Shown here in pieces: positions 42,373-52,520 of a stretch of DNA of 61,110 bases. The notes beneath the pieces were generated by a model that was not told the origin of the DNA, did no database searches, and saw nothing but the letters and a program-made list of their open reading frames with translations. Source of the DNA: Phoronis australis (taxonomy: Eukaryota; Phoronida; Phoronidae); the NCBI GenBank assembly GCA_002633005.1, contig NMRA01000294.1:17868-78977 (forward strand), given 5' to 3'. Both the position numbers and the translations under genes were made by a program. Positions within the stretch are counted from its first letter, which is position 1. Each line of letters begins with the position of its first letter.

Positions 42373-45300
42373 CTTTGGCAAACAGTAACAAATAACGACA
42401 GCTGACACTATGATAAAACACGAATTAAACTCTTCACAATTTGGCACAGCAATACTTGTGATAACCACTCGAGGCTCCACTCCACCAACCACGTCACTGA
42501 CATATCAGCCAATCAGTGATCGCTGTCAGGATTTCAGTCTTTTGACAATATATATGAATCTGCTTTTGTTCGGCGCACAACTCAGGCAAATGTGAGTTTT
42601 ATTTGTATATTAAAACGGATTACCAGATGCATTATTTTTACTACATTCCGCTTTTAAAGGAGAAAACAAGCATATTTTATGAGACCTTTTATAAAAACAC
42701 AAATCCCAGGTTATCTTGAAAATACCCGTCGCATGTTCATTACTGACCTATATTTACAGCTAAGCGAACAATAGAATATGACACAAATGGCCCAACAATG
42801 CCCCTCCCCCATCTCCTGGATCTGTATTCATTAAATGTATTTTAATACATTATTAGTTCTTAAAAGAACTAATAATGTCGTATTCGCTACTGAACATGGC
42901 CTGCACAGGTCATTTCCTGTTTGGTTAGTGACATTAAATGCAATATCAAGATGTAGTCACCTTGTCAAGTCATTCATGCCACTTTCTATCTAAGGTTCAA
43001 TGGATAGTACATACGTGCCAAGAGAACGATGTAATTAATACAAAAAACGTTAACATCAAAAATGATGCTTTCCCTTCAAGATTGAAAAGTTTTGGCATTT
43101 AGGTGTGCTCATAACTTGAAAAAGGTTTACACACTTCAATATACAAACCATCATGTGAAGAGCATCCATTCCGAAAAACCATGTTTTTGTGCATAAGCGA
43201 TGGATTGTTTTTCGACTCGTTAATCTGAAAGGAGTAAAGGGCAGTAAAGTACTAGAGACAACAAAAAAAAACAAGGAAACACGAAAGAAGCAAAGACAAT
43301 CATGGAAAAAATCCACAGATTGAGACATTCTCCAAAACGTGGAACACTGAAATTCAAGTTAAAATTGAATTTTCTCGATTCCAAAGATTGAGATCTTGGC
43401 GATTTTGATATTCATTATATAGGGCAGTGTGATATATATCAAAAGAGTCTGGAAATATACTAGCCACCAATGCACCGTTGAATCATAGTTTGTAATAATA
43501 TCTCAAGTGAATATTGTCATAATCGTAGTTCTTGATATAGTAAAAGCAAATATTGCCTATTTCTAATATTTGGTACAAGCTCAAAATGTTTCTTTTGGCG
43601 TCTCACTGCTTTTGTCAGGGATTACTACAACAATCAAAAATACGTAGCCTGTAAAAAGTATATGTCAGCAATCAAAGGAACCACCATGGAAGCTTTAGCT
43701 TATTACATTGCTTCATACACTTTGGCAAGAAAGTGGGCTATGATGTGATGATGTGTTCTACACCTGAACACTGAGGTATGAGGTTGACACCAGGTTGCTA
43801 ATTACAACTTTGCAAAAATCGCCAGGTCGCCAAACAAAATCTGAGGTCGCAAAAATTGATGTCAAGATTAGCGACTAAAAAAGATCATGCTGTCTCAAAT
43901 GTTTAAGCATAAATCTTCCATTTTCTCCTAGTTATGAATACACCATTCAATTCAACAAATGTCCTGCAGACAATCGGATACACCGGAGGCTCATGCTTTA
44001 GGGGCCAGTCTAGCCTGACTTTTTGTTGACGTATTTCCACTTCTGTTTGTTAACTTTCTGTAGCAATTTAACCGCATGTTTGAAGGTGGCAAATGCACTG
44101 ATTTCATGAAATGATAGGAACAATTGTGAACCAAATGTTGGTGGTTTAAACCTTCGAACTAATTAAAGTCACCACAAATTTTGAAAGGAATTTCAGGAGA
44201 ATTATTGTCAGACTTTGATACTCATGGTGGCACAGTGGTGACTTCGGTTTCGTCCCAGGTCGCCAAACACAAAGCTGCATTAGTGACCTGCACGTCCCAA
44301 AATGAAGCACTGGTGAACCTGATCAGTTCCAAAGCATATAGTAAAATCTTACTAATTTTGGATAAAAATAAATGTCAAAATGACCCATTCTTGACTCTAC
44401 AAGTCAGTGCATCTAACACTGTAACGAATTGTCACATTTTTGAAAACATCGTTTGAAAGTAGCCATGGCATAAAACTTGAACACGGAAAAGAAAATAAAA
44501 TTTCACTTGTCAGCCATATTGTGCTCTAGCTAAATGGGCAAGTTAATGCACAGCACCTATGCTGGCACCTGTGGGGAGAGAAGGCATCAAACTGCAAAAT
44601 GGACAGATACCCCTGCAGCAACAGCAATCAGCTCATACATTAGAGAGGTTTTAAAGGCATCGTTCCACGTCTGTGTTTTAATGTGCCTATGGATTACTTA
44701 AACCTGTCAGAAAAGTGTGCCATATTATGAAAAACGGAAATGGGTCACTTTGTGCCGATTGAATATAGCACTGAGGCACGCCTCATTATCCCGGTTGCTA
44801 ATGTAAAACATAACACTTGATAACTGCTTAAAACCTGAAATAATTCAAGAAAATTTACCATAGACACAAAGAGCCTGCACTCCTGCTGAATCCATACTGT
44901 TGTTTTATCATAAAAATTACAGACCTATTGATTGGAAGTAAATTTTAATTTTGCAACTTGGTCTAGTTGGCTGATTTTCCGCAAACGAGGAGTATGTTCA
45001 GAAAAAGCATTTTTGGAGCTAAACGTCAAATTCAAATTTATGCCAGGGCTATACAAAAAATACACCAGTTCATGTGTTGCACAGTGCCAAATAAACGCAC
45101 TCACCGTATCAATGTACAAATCTCAGGAGTGCACCTTCAATAATATACTGTCATTTTCAGGAACTTTTTTGTGAACAGGATTTTTTGCAAATGAAAATGT
45201 TATAGTAGTGGAATCCACTGCGATAAGTTTTTTTTTTGGTAAGTTAATCAAATGTAAACCTTTCATCGGGACATGCGCTAAGCGTATCGTCAGAAATTCT

Positions 45301-45521
45301 TCCTGTAGACTAGCTCATCCACAAACATGCTCCATAATTGACACGTGTTCATAAATTCACAATAGAAGTAGACTACATTAAAAGTGACCCAATATTTAAT
45401 TCTGTACTACTAGCTTTGTTCCATCCTCCATTATAAAAGCAGCTGAACAAACCGCAGTAGTTTCAGAAGCTTTTTCTAATTTGTAAATAAGATGATGAAT
45501 GAAAGAACAATTACGTTTACA
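42373..45521. other. Gene-poor stretch
   Basis: Many short ORFs, none with a family motif. At 42838-42880 there is a small palindromic segment (TTAGTTCTT - AAGAACTAA). No large repeats were recognised. Confidence 0.45.
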
Positions 45522-45728
45522 TTATTTACGCATACCAAACTTGTTGACATCATTAAATTCACACCTTCTCATACCAAGACCCAATTCTTTGTAAACATGC
45601 TTGATAGATTTACTGTCTGAGAACCCTAGCATCTTTTTGTAATCCTTCATTCGATTGGCCAAGGCCTCAAAGGACACAGATTTTTCCAGGAACTCCTTGC
45701 TGCATTTCCTCAATGCTTCCATCAAACC
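45522..45728 (-). CDS. Candidate terminal exon of an unknown host gene
   Basis: An acceptor (CCTCCCAATAG) precedes 45728 on the minus strand, and the frame runs 68 codons to a TAA at 45522. The peptide is basic and helical: MEALRKCSKEFLEKSV, FEALANRMKDYKKMLGF, SIKHVYKELGLGMRRCEF. It has no low-complexity or transposon signature. If genuine, it is the 3' coding end of a gene lying at higher coordinates, beyond the presumed intron that now holds the array and Ty3/Gypsy insertions. I do not recognise the family. Confidence 0.4.
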   Translation of the reverse strand, partial: GLMEALRKCSKEFLEKSVSFEALANRMKDYKKMLGFSDSKSIKHVYKELGLGMRRCEFNDVNKFGMRK

Positions 45729-46084
45729 CTATTGGGAGGACTATAATAAAAACAAATGAAAGTAAGGTTTGTTCAACAGAAATTGTATTTTAATTTTGTT
45801 TCCAACTACACAATAAACTGATCTGAATTGACTTCTTGTCAATTCCAAGACCGCAATGATAACAGGTGCCAATCAGTAAGTACAACAAAGTAAGCAAATG
45901 CAAGGGACCCTCAGTCTCAGAATGAATGCATGATTTGTAACCAAACAAACATAATTTCACACTGTAATGTGTGATATTAAGCTTGATTAACCAACTTTCA
46001 GGAACTTACGTCAAGTATAAAGAAAGCCTAAACTGTCACCAGGATACACGACATGACCCAAAACCAATGTCACCTGTACTCTTG

Positions 46085-46545
46085 AGCATCTATAGAGGAA
46101 CTTTGAACAGACACTGACATAGACAATTAATTGTCACTAGGGGTGCCACACACGTGTGACCCATAACAAAATAAACAATCATCTTTCCTCATTTTAAGAA
46201 AAACAAAAACATCTGCCAAATTTCATAATGACAAAGCGGCTTGGGGCATAGAAAGGCGGATGCCAAAAACAGACTTTGCTAAATAAATAATAAAATGGTA
46301 ATTAAGGGGTGCAGAATGTGTTTAATCTGATCAAAGATGGATGGTGTTGTCTCTTCAATACAAAACCTATTCACCAAATTCAATGAATATTATCAAGAAA
46401 TTTGGAAGAAACAGAGGAACAGCCCACCAAAAAAGGAAAATCTAATTTGCCACGAGGGAACACTAAAGTCCGAGTGACAGACTTGATGCAAAATCAATGC
46501 CAGCCAAACTCTCAAATGAAATCCATATACCAATCACATGAAGAT
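46085..46545 (-). mobile_element. Old Helentron-like array copy, left part (copy 6)
   Basis: The monomer layout survives: 'tgtcactaggggtgcc' (46132), 'caaatttcataatgac', 'ggcggatgccaaaaacagac', 'aatggtaattaaggggtgc' and 'tttgccacgagggaacac'. The copy is cut at 46545 by the Ty3/Gypsy insertion and resumes at 51392. Its CTCF-like cores have decayed. Confidence 0.6.
46541..46545. repeat. Target-site duplication of the Ty3/Gypsy element, left copy
   Basis: AAGAT immediately precedes the LTR and is repeated immediately after the other LTR (51387-51391). Confidence 0.88.
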
Positions 46546-46811
46546 TGTTGTGTATCTTACTTTGTCAAATAAAGTAGACACTCCATTCACTATGCAGTGA
46601 AACGAACAGAATTGAACTGAACACTGAACTGATTTATTCTACATATCATCACAATATATATATACACACAACTACATAACAACATATGATGCTTACCTCT
46701 GACACACTTCCTATACCAGGAATCGCATGACATAATACCAATTAAACTACTGAACTCATAAACAATAACAACCTACAAACATCCTGTTATTGTTTGACTA
46801 AGTACACAACA
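46546..46811 (-). repeat. 3' LTR of the Ty3/Gypsy element
   Basis: 266 bp, nearly identical to 51127-51386. It carries a few extra bases ('tta' near 46692 and two in an AT run). Confidence 0.93.
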
Positions 46812-46822
46812 CTCTCCCTCAC
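46812..46822 (-). other. Polypurine tract of the Ty3/Gypsy element
   Basis: On the minus strand GTGAGGGAGAG sits directly against the 3' LTR, as expected for the second-strand primer. Confidence 0.7.
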
Positions 46823-46897
46823 TAGATATAAAGTAGGCTCTTGTTAAGAAAATAAACTAATCAAGTTCACTATATCAATTACAAGCACACTAACATA

Positions 46898-48475
46898 TTA
46901 GTCATCATATCCAAATATAACAGGTTGTTTTCTATTCCTTGTTGATCTTCTTAATTCAACATTAGGTTCCTCAGTAACATCTGATTCAACAACTCTCTCT
47001 TCCGATTGACTCATCTCACTGTCAACAAATTCTCTGTCATCATTTCCAGACACCAACTGTTTACTACAAATGTCACTTTCAATTACTGGTACATCACTGT
47101 TATGGTTAGACTCTTCAAGACTAACATCTGGAAACACTTCATCGACAGTTGGAAGAACAACATGGTCAGGCTTGACACTTTCACAATCAGCTGATTCACC
47201 AACATCAGATTTGAAACTTCTATGCAATAATTGATCAACATGTCTTTTCCACACTCCACTGTTAACTTGTACCTCATATATCAGAGAACCAAGTTTACGT
47301 GTAACAATACCTGGTATCCACTTCTCTTTACCAATGTAATTTCTCGCGAGTACATTATCACCAACATTAAAAACACTCACATGAGAACCTCTACTTTTGT
47401 CTTCCCTGATTTTGTGTAATTTCTCTGCCATTTGATTTTGGAAATCAGGTTTCACCAAATCTAAACAATTTCTTAGACGTCTCTTCATGAACAGCATTGC
47501 TGGTGTTTCATTTGTGGTACTGTGCGGCGCATTTCGATATGCTAACAAAAAATTATCCAATTTGTTTTGAATCGAACCGCTTTCAGGTTTCGCAGCTTTC
47601 AAGCCTTGCTTTAATGATTGTACAAATCTTTCAGCTTGACCATTAGTAGATGGATGAAATGGTGGATTTAATTTATGATTAATCCCTTTTTCACTTACAA
47701 ATCTCTTAAATTCACCGGAAGTGAACTGTGGACCATTGTCCGAAACTAAGATCTTTGGAAATCCATATCTACTAAACAATGAATTGAGAATACTGATCGT
47801 TTTCTCACTTGTAGTTCGCTTCATGATAAAAACCTCTGGCCATTTAGAAAATGCATCTACCACTATGAAAAACATTTTGTTTTCGTAGGGTCCTGCAAAA
47901 TCTATATGAATACGCTCCCATGGTTGAGAACTTGGTATCCATGGATGTAATGGTGCTCGCGTTGGATTGTTTCGGATGAGTTGACAAGAATCGCAATTTC
48001 TTGCAGTTTGCTCTATGGATTTGTCCAAGTTTGGCCACCATACATATGAACGAGCAACAGCTTTCATTTTCACAACCCCAATATGTCCGAAATGCAATTC
48101 ATTTAACACCTTATTTCTACATTCTGGCGGTATTATTACTCTTAATCCCCAAAATAAACATCCACTTTCTATTGTAAGCTCATTTCTCCTGTAGAAAAAA
48201 GGCTTCAATACTTCATCAGTTTCTGACAATTTCTTTGGCCAACCATCAATGGTATACCTCATAACTCTTGATAAAACAGGATCATTCCGCGTTTCCCGTT
48301 TTATAAGGTTATTTTCCACAGGCAAAATATCAACATGGAATACCTGAGCATAAGTTGGCTCATAATCATTTTCAGCTTGTTGACATTCTTCAGCTGGTAA
48401 TCTAGATAAGTCCGCGTTGGCGTTGGATTTGCTATTATGAAATTTGATATCGTAGTTGAATCCAGACAAATACAT
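46898..48475 (-). pseudogene. Ty3/Gypsy RNase H end and integrase
   Basis: The frame opens at the end of RNase H (NSKSNANADLSRLP). The integrase HHCC finger follows with H-x3-H in LHFGHIGVVKMK and C-x2-C in CDSCQL. The core has HIDFAGP (Asp), VSDNGPQFTSGEF (Asp) and STNGQAERFVQSLK (Glu). Later, DNVLARNY and KWIPGIVTRKLGSLIYEV form the GPY/F-like C-terminal module. An acidic tail ends with RRSTRNRKQPVIFGYDD. The integrase joins the cDNA to host DNA. This is the best-preserved part of the element. A frameshift at its 5' side (about 48440-48475) separates it from the rest of pol. Confidence 0.93.
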
Positions 48476-49583
48476 TGCATCTTTGCATTCTTTCTGCTAC
48501 TAAAATAGGTAAGTCGGTTTTTGGACCAAAAATTGCAACAAGTGGTTTGTTGTCAGTAATCAGTGTAAATTTCCAACCGTACAAATACGGATAGAACCGT
48601 TTCATAGCAAAGATTATCGCCAATGCTTCTCTTTCAATTTGAGGGTATTTCCTCTCTGTTTTACTCAGACTACGTGAAGCAAATTGAATAGGTCTTTCTT
48701 CACCATCAACAATGTGCGACAATACCGCACCTACACTTTCAGGAGATGCACCTGTTGCCACGGTTACTGGTAATTCTGAGTTAAAATGAACCAGGAATCC
48801 AGATTCTTTCAATGCGTTTTTTGACTTTTGAAAAGCTTTTTTAGCTTTGGCTGTCCACTCAAACTTAGTGGATTTCTGCAACATTGCAGTCAAAGGTGCA
48901 ATAACTGTGGACATATCTCTTACCGTATTCGCCGTAATAACCGCCCATGCCCCTATAAGCGCCCCCCCACGTGTTTTCAGACTTTGCTGAAATAAGCGCC
49001 CAGTCCATGAACGTGTACATGCGAACAATGACGTACCTACAGTCCTAAAANTTATGTAGCGTCTGTAGTAATTTAGAAGACCCAAATAACTTCTTAGACC
49101 AGACACATCTTTTGGTAATGGCATGTTTATAATCAAATCGACCTTTTTCTTAGATTTATGAACTCCAGTTTTGTCAATAACGTGGCCCAAGTACTCTACT
49201 GAATCCTTCATGAATTCACATTTGGATTTTCTCAATCTCAACCCATATTCTTTCAATGGATCTAGAACTTTGTCTAAATTTTTCAAATGCTCTTCGTAAG
49301 ATTTACCTGTAACCAATATGTCATCCATGTAAACTTGTACTCCTGACCAGCCTTGTAACACTTGTTCAACTGCATTTTGCCATAGAGAGGGTGCACTAGT
49401 GATTCCGAAAACAAGACGATTCTGAGTGAACAACCCTTTGTGTGTCGCAATTGTCAAATACTTCTTTGATTCGTCAGTGAGCTCCATTTGATTGTACGCA
49501 TGGGCTAGATCCAATTTCGAAAAACTGACCCCTCCTCTCAAATTAGCCAAAATTTCCTCAATATTGATATTGGGCGGTGCCAC
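48435..49583 (-). pseudogene. Ty3/Gypsy reverse transcriptase and RNase H, interrupted by a small DNA element
   Basis: Reverse-transcriptase motifs in order: FSKLDLAHAYNQM (first catalytic Asp), FGITSAPSLWQNAV, VQVYMDDILVTG (YMDD active site, intact), GLRLRKSKCEF, VEYLGHVI and GLLNYYRRYI. The frame then crosses an N and about 120 foreign bases (48934-49051) that match the end of the 30140-30898 element. Pol resumes with STVIAPLTAML, FEWTAKAKKAF and the RNase H block ASRSLSKTERKY, then IEREALAI, then LITDNKPL. A one-base shift near 49583 breaks it from the upstream segment. Confidence 0.92.
48934..49051. mobile_element. Partial copy of the TACCGTATTC inverted-repeat element inside Ty3/Gypsy pol
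   Basis: TTACCGTATTCGCCGTAATA at its left, then CCGCCCATGCCCCTATAAGCG and further sequence, follow the left end of the element at 30140-30898 for about 115 bases. It stops at an N (49051), after which Ty3/Gypsy coding resumes. Only one end is present, so the rest was probably lost in the assembly. It shows that this DNA element moved after the Gypsy insertion. Confidence 0.75.
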
Positions 49584-49963
49584 TGGGGTTGAGATTCGGA
49601 TTTACAGTAGTTTTGTAATTTCCGCATATTCTCACAGAACCATCAGATTTCTGAACAGTGACAATGCTTGTGATCCAATCACTATGTTCAACAGGTGTAA
49701 GAACGCCACATTTAACTAGTCTATCTAGTTCTTCATCAACTTTCGGTTTGACCGCAAATGGCACCCTATACGGTTTACTTCTTACAGGCATGCTCCCTTC
49801 CTTCAACTGAACATCGGCCTTAAAATTCTTCAAAGTGCCTAATTTGTTTTCAAACAAATCACTATGTTTGTTTAACACTAGCTCAAGTGAATGAACTCTG
49901 TTGACAGACAGCACATGTTTCCTATTAGACAGTAAGTCACCCCAATTGAGTTTCAGATGAGTT
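49558..49963 (-). pseudogene. Ty3/Gypsy reverse transcriptase N-terminal segment
   Basis: It follows the protease in the same frame after a TGA at about 49964-49966. Motifs: SDLFENKLGTLKNF, PVRSKPYRVPFAV, VDEELDRLVKCGVLTPV, then SDWITSIVTVQKSDGSVRIC. This is the standard palm-entry region of Ty3/Gypsy enzymes. The stop stands where a Trp (TGG) would fit. A frameshift near 49590 diverts the end of this segment. Confidence 0.85.
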
Positions 49964-49965
49964 AA

Positions 49966-51115
49966 TCATGACCTGCCTAGTAAATTATGTTTACACTGCT
50001 TGACAACATGCAACCACAGATCACAGGACTGATCTTCGTACTGGACATTTACAAGAAACTTACCTACAGGTTTAACAATCTCACCCGTGAAACTTGTAAA
50101 CATTCGCTTAGATGGTTTCAATTCACTTTGTTTTTCAAACAGACTTACATACAAATCATATGGTATGATGGAGTCATGGCTGCCAGTGTCCATTTCCATC
50201 TCTAGATAATGACCACCAACATTTAGTGTTACGTAGATAGCGTCATCTGTTCCCGTGTTGTTTACGCTATATTCTTTATCGCTGTCCTCGCTGTCGTTTG
50301 GGTCGCCTCCAGCTTGGAGTATACGTCTCGTGCTAGGCTGTCTCCCACATGCAACTTTAATGTGCCCCTTTTTCTTACACTTGTGACACGTTGAATTCTT
50401 GAACCAACATGCATCTGGATGGTGTGAGGGCTTGGCACATCTGTAGCACTCGGTGCTGGCTTTCCCCTTTGGTCTTGCCTTTGGATTGTCAACTCGCCGG
50501 CTTTTCTGGTCCCAATTTTTCCTTTTGGCCTTTACCACCTTTATGTCAGTGGAAGCTATTTCACCTTTCATGGTTTTGTTTTCCATGAAAGTATTTTCTC
50601 TGGCTAAGGCGAACTCGACAGTTTCGTTAAACGTCAGTTCCTTTTCCCTTGACTTCTCAAGCAACTTTAGCGAAGTCTGCTCATTAGCAATTCCGCTAAT
50701 AAGTCTGTCCCTCAATTGCTCGTCCAGTTTATCACCAAACTTGCAGGTAAGACTGAGGTGTTTGAGCGCGACTACATAGTCCGTAATCGACTCACCTCTA
50801 TTTTGGTCTCGTTTGATAAACTTTCTCCGTTCCGCAATTGTCAGTCGTGGTCCTGCCAAGTGTTTCGTCAGAGTTTCCTTTAACTCTCCGTATGTCTTCT
50901 GGTTGGGTTTGGCTGGGCTGACCAGATCCCGTACAATTCCATAATGTTTCTTGCCAATGGAATGCAAGAACATTGCTGCCACTTGCTTCTTCGTGAAATC
51001 TGTTTCCCCATTCGCTTGTAGAAACAGTTCAAACCTTTCCAAGTAGCATTCCCACTCCTCGCTACCATCATATTCACTGGAAAACGGGGGCAGGTAACTT
51101 TGTGAGCTCAGTCAT
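49966..51115 (-). pseudogene. Ty3/Gypsy gag and aspartic protease
   Basis: The likely start is the ATG at 51113-51115, next to the primer-binding-like site; a frameshift in a C-rich run near 51085 separates it from the main frame, which is open from about 51100. The gag domain includes YLERFELFLQAN, FLHSIGKKHY and QNRGESITDYVVALKHL. Two zinc knuckles follow (CYRCAKPSHHPDAC and CHKCKKKGHIKVAC). The protease has MDTGSHDSIIP as its active site and LLGRS near the end, where an in-frame TGA occurs. Gag packages the element RNA, and the protease matures the polyprotein. Confidence 0.9.
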
Positions 51116-51126
51116 CTCGTCGCCAC
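51114..51126 (-). other. Primer-binding-like site of the Ty3/Gypsy element
   Basis: Directly inside the 5' LTR the minus strand reads GTGGCGACGAGAT. TGGCGACGAG could pair with a tRNA 3' end, but the tRNA is not identified. Confidence 0.5.
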
Positions 51127-51386
51127 TGTTGTGTATCTTACTTTGTCAAATAAAGTAGACACTCCATTCACTATGCAGTGAAACGAACAGAATTGAACTG
51201 AACACTGAACTGATTTATTCTACATATCATCACAGTATATATACACACAACTACATAACAACATATGATGCCTCTGACACACTTCCTATACTAGGAATCG
51301 CATGACATAATATCAATTAAACTACTGAACTCATAAACAATAACAACCTACAAACATCCTGTTATTGTGTGACTAAGTACACAACA
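51127..51386 (-). repeat. 5' LTR of the Ty3/Gypsy element
   Basis: 260 bp with TGTTG...CAACA ends. AAGAT follows at 51387-51391. Confidence 0.93.
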
Positions 51387-51391
51387 AAGAT

Positions 51392-51850
51392 CCATCAGGG
51401 GCCTGGTAGATATTGAAGAACAGGCAAAAAAACAAACTATAAGCCACCCCAGCAATTAGACTCATCCAAAAATCAATGTCAGCCAAGCTAATGAAAAAAA
51501 TGACCACATGGAATGGAAACAGATTGAATCCACCTTAAAATGACAACACGTAGTTGCGCATGACTGAACCACAAATAATATGCTTACAAGGGTGTTTATC
51601 AGTGTCAAACCTGCCTGAAAATCCAGGGAGTGTCGCCGTCTCCCTAATAAAAATCTATCCACAAATTTTTATGAAAGCTTGTTAAGGAACTCGAAAAAAT
51701 AGAAGCAAAAATAGAAAATGAAATTCCCCAAGGAGTACTAGGTGTAGTTGGATCCATTCAAAAAAGTGATCATGAAGTTATCATGGAATACACTTGCAAA
51801 TTTCACAAAGATCCTACAAGATTATAGGATAATATAAAGCTATAAATGCG
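51392..51850 (-). mobile_element. Old Helentron-like array copy, right part (copy 6 continued)
   Basis: This is the continuation of 46085-46545 beyond the Ty3/Gypsy insertion. 'agatccatcaggggcctggtagatattgaagaacaggc' completes the monomer that was cut. Later landmarks are 'gtcgccgtctccctaataaaaatc', 'aaatttttatgaaagcttgttaaggaactcg', 'ccaaggagtactaggtgtag' and 'caaatttcacaaagatcctac'. The terminal hairpin is not recognisable. Confidence 0.58.
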
Positions 51851-51949
51851 GCATGAGCGGTCTTACTACATCACTTGAGGTGCTTTTCATCTACCCATCT
51901 TACCAGAGATTAGTATTTTTTACCTTACTTATGTTTAGTCTCTAACTAT

Positions 51950-52047
51950 TACTGGTAATTGTATTAGCCATATAACTGACCTTACTTGTAATTGTTTTTG
52001 TCATATAAATGACCTTACTTGTAATCGTATTAGTCATAATTAATGAT
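51950..52047. repeat. Short tandem repeat, about 35-bp unit, three copies
   Basis: The block 'gaccttacttgtaattgt(a/t)tt...gtcatata' is repeated three times with small changes. Confidence 0.6.
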
Positions 52048-52049
52048 CT

Positions 52050-52520
52050 TATATCGCCTACCCAGGCATCTACTTTAAAATCATTTACAATTTCAAACAA
52101 ATCAGTAGAGATGTAAGTAAATATTAAACAACTAAACTGCAGCCTCCTGAAGCAAAACACTAAAATTACCACACGCAACATCTGGAAACCCACCATTAAC
52201 AATACCAATATGTACATTAAGTTCACAACACATATCAATGAGGCTGTTACCAAAGTTATTTCCTGTGTCATCTTGAGAGTTCCTTGAAAGAGAAAATGTA
52301 TCTGACTGGTACCACAACTAGAGTGAATATTTTGAATTGTTGTTCAAAATAAAGTCATCAAGACAGCCAGTTGGGGCGTTAAGTCACCCATGATGAGTAA
52401 ATGTCAATCTTGGTGTTGCTTGACTAATTTTGATAGTTCATTGTGCAGAAATGCAAAACCGTTTCTTTCTGAAATAGTTTCATAAGAAACGGACCCTCCT
52501 TTGAAAGTACAGGAAGTACA
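52050..52520 (-). pseudogene. Non-LTR retrotransposon endonuclease remnant
   Basis: Across frame changes the minus strand reads HHG-LNAPTG-like with DDFILNNNSKY (the GDFNAR...DF region of the APE-type endonuclease). SRNSQDDTGNNFGNSLIDM, then ELNVHI follow, where family members have N..G..LLDLC. Upstream (about 52440) LVKQHQD precedes the GD motif as expected. These endonucleases nick the target DNA for target-primed reverse transcription. Stops and frameshifts are frequent; no reverse transcriptase adjoins. Confidence 0.65.

Larger units (their letters stand above)
46546..51386 (-). mobile_element. Ty3/Gypsy LTR retrotransposon, full length
   Basis: The element spans 4841 bp including a small later insertion. 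LTRs 46546-46811 and 51127-51386 have TGTTGTGTATC...ACACAACA ends, and AAGAT target duplications flank both sides. Minus-strand order: 5' LTR, primer-binding-like site, gag, protease, reverse transcriptase, RNase H, integrase, polypurine tract, 3' LTR, which is the Ty3/Gypsy order. The LTRs differ mainly by small indels, so the insertion is fairly young. Inactivating changes are a frameshift near the gag start, a TGA between protease and reverse transcriptase, frameshifts near 49590 and 48460, and a partial DNA element with an N at about 48934-49051. Confidence 0.93.

Noticed and set aside
49964-49968. TGA between protease and reverse transcriptase of the Ty3/Gypsy element as a programmed readthrough signal
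   Set aside because: The element has other frameshifts, and the stop stands where TGG (Trp) fits, so ordinary decay is the simpler reading. Intact copies would be needed to revive the idea.
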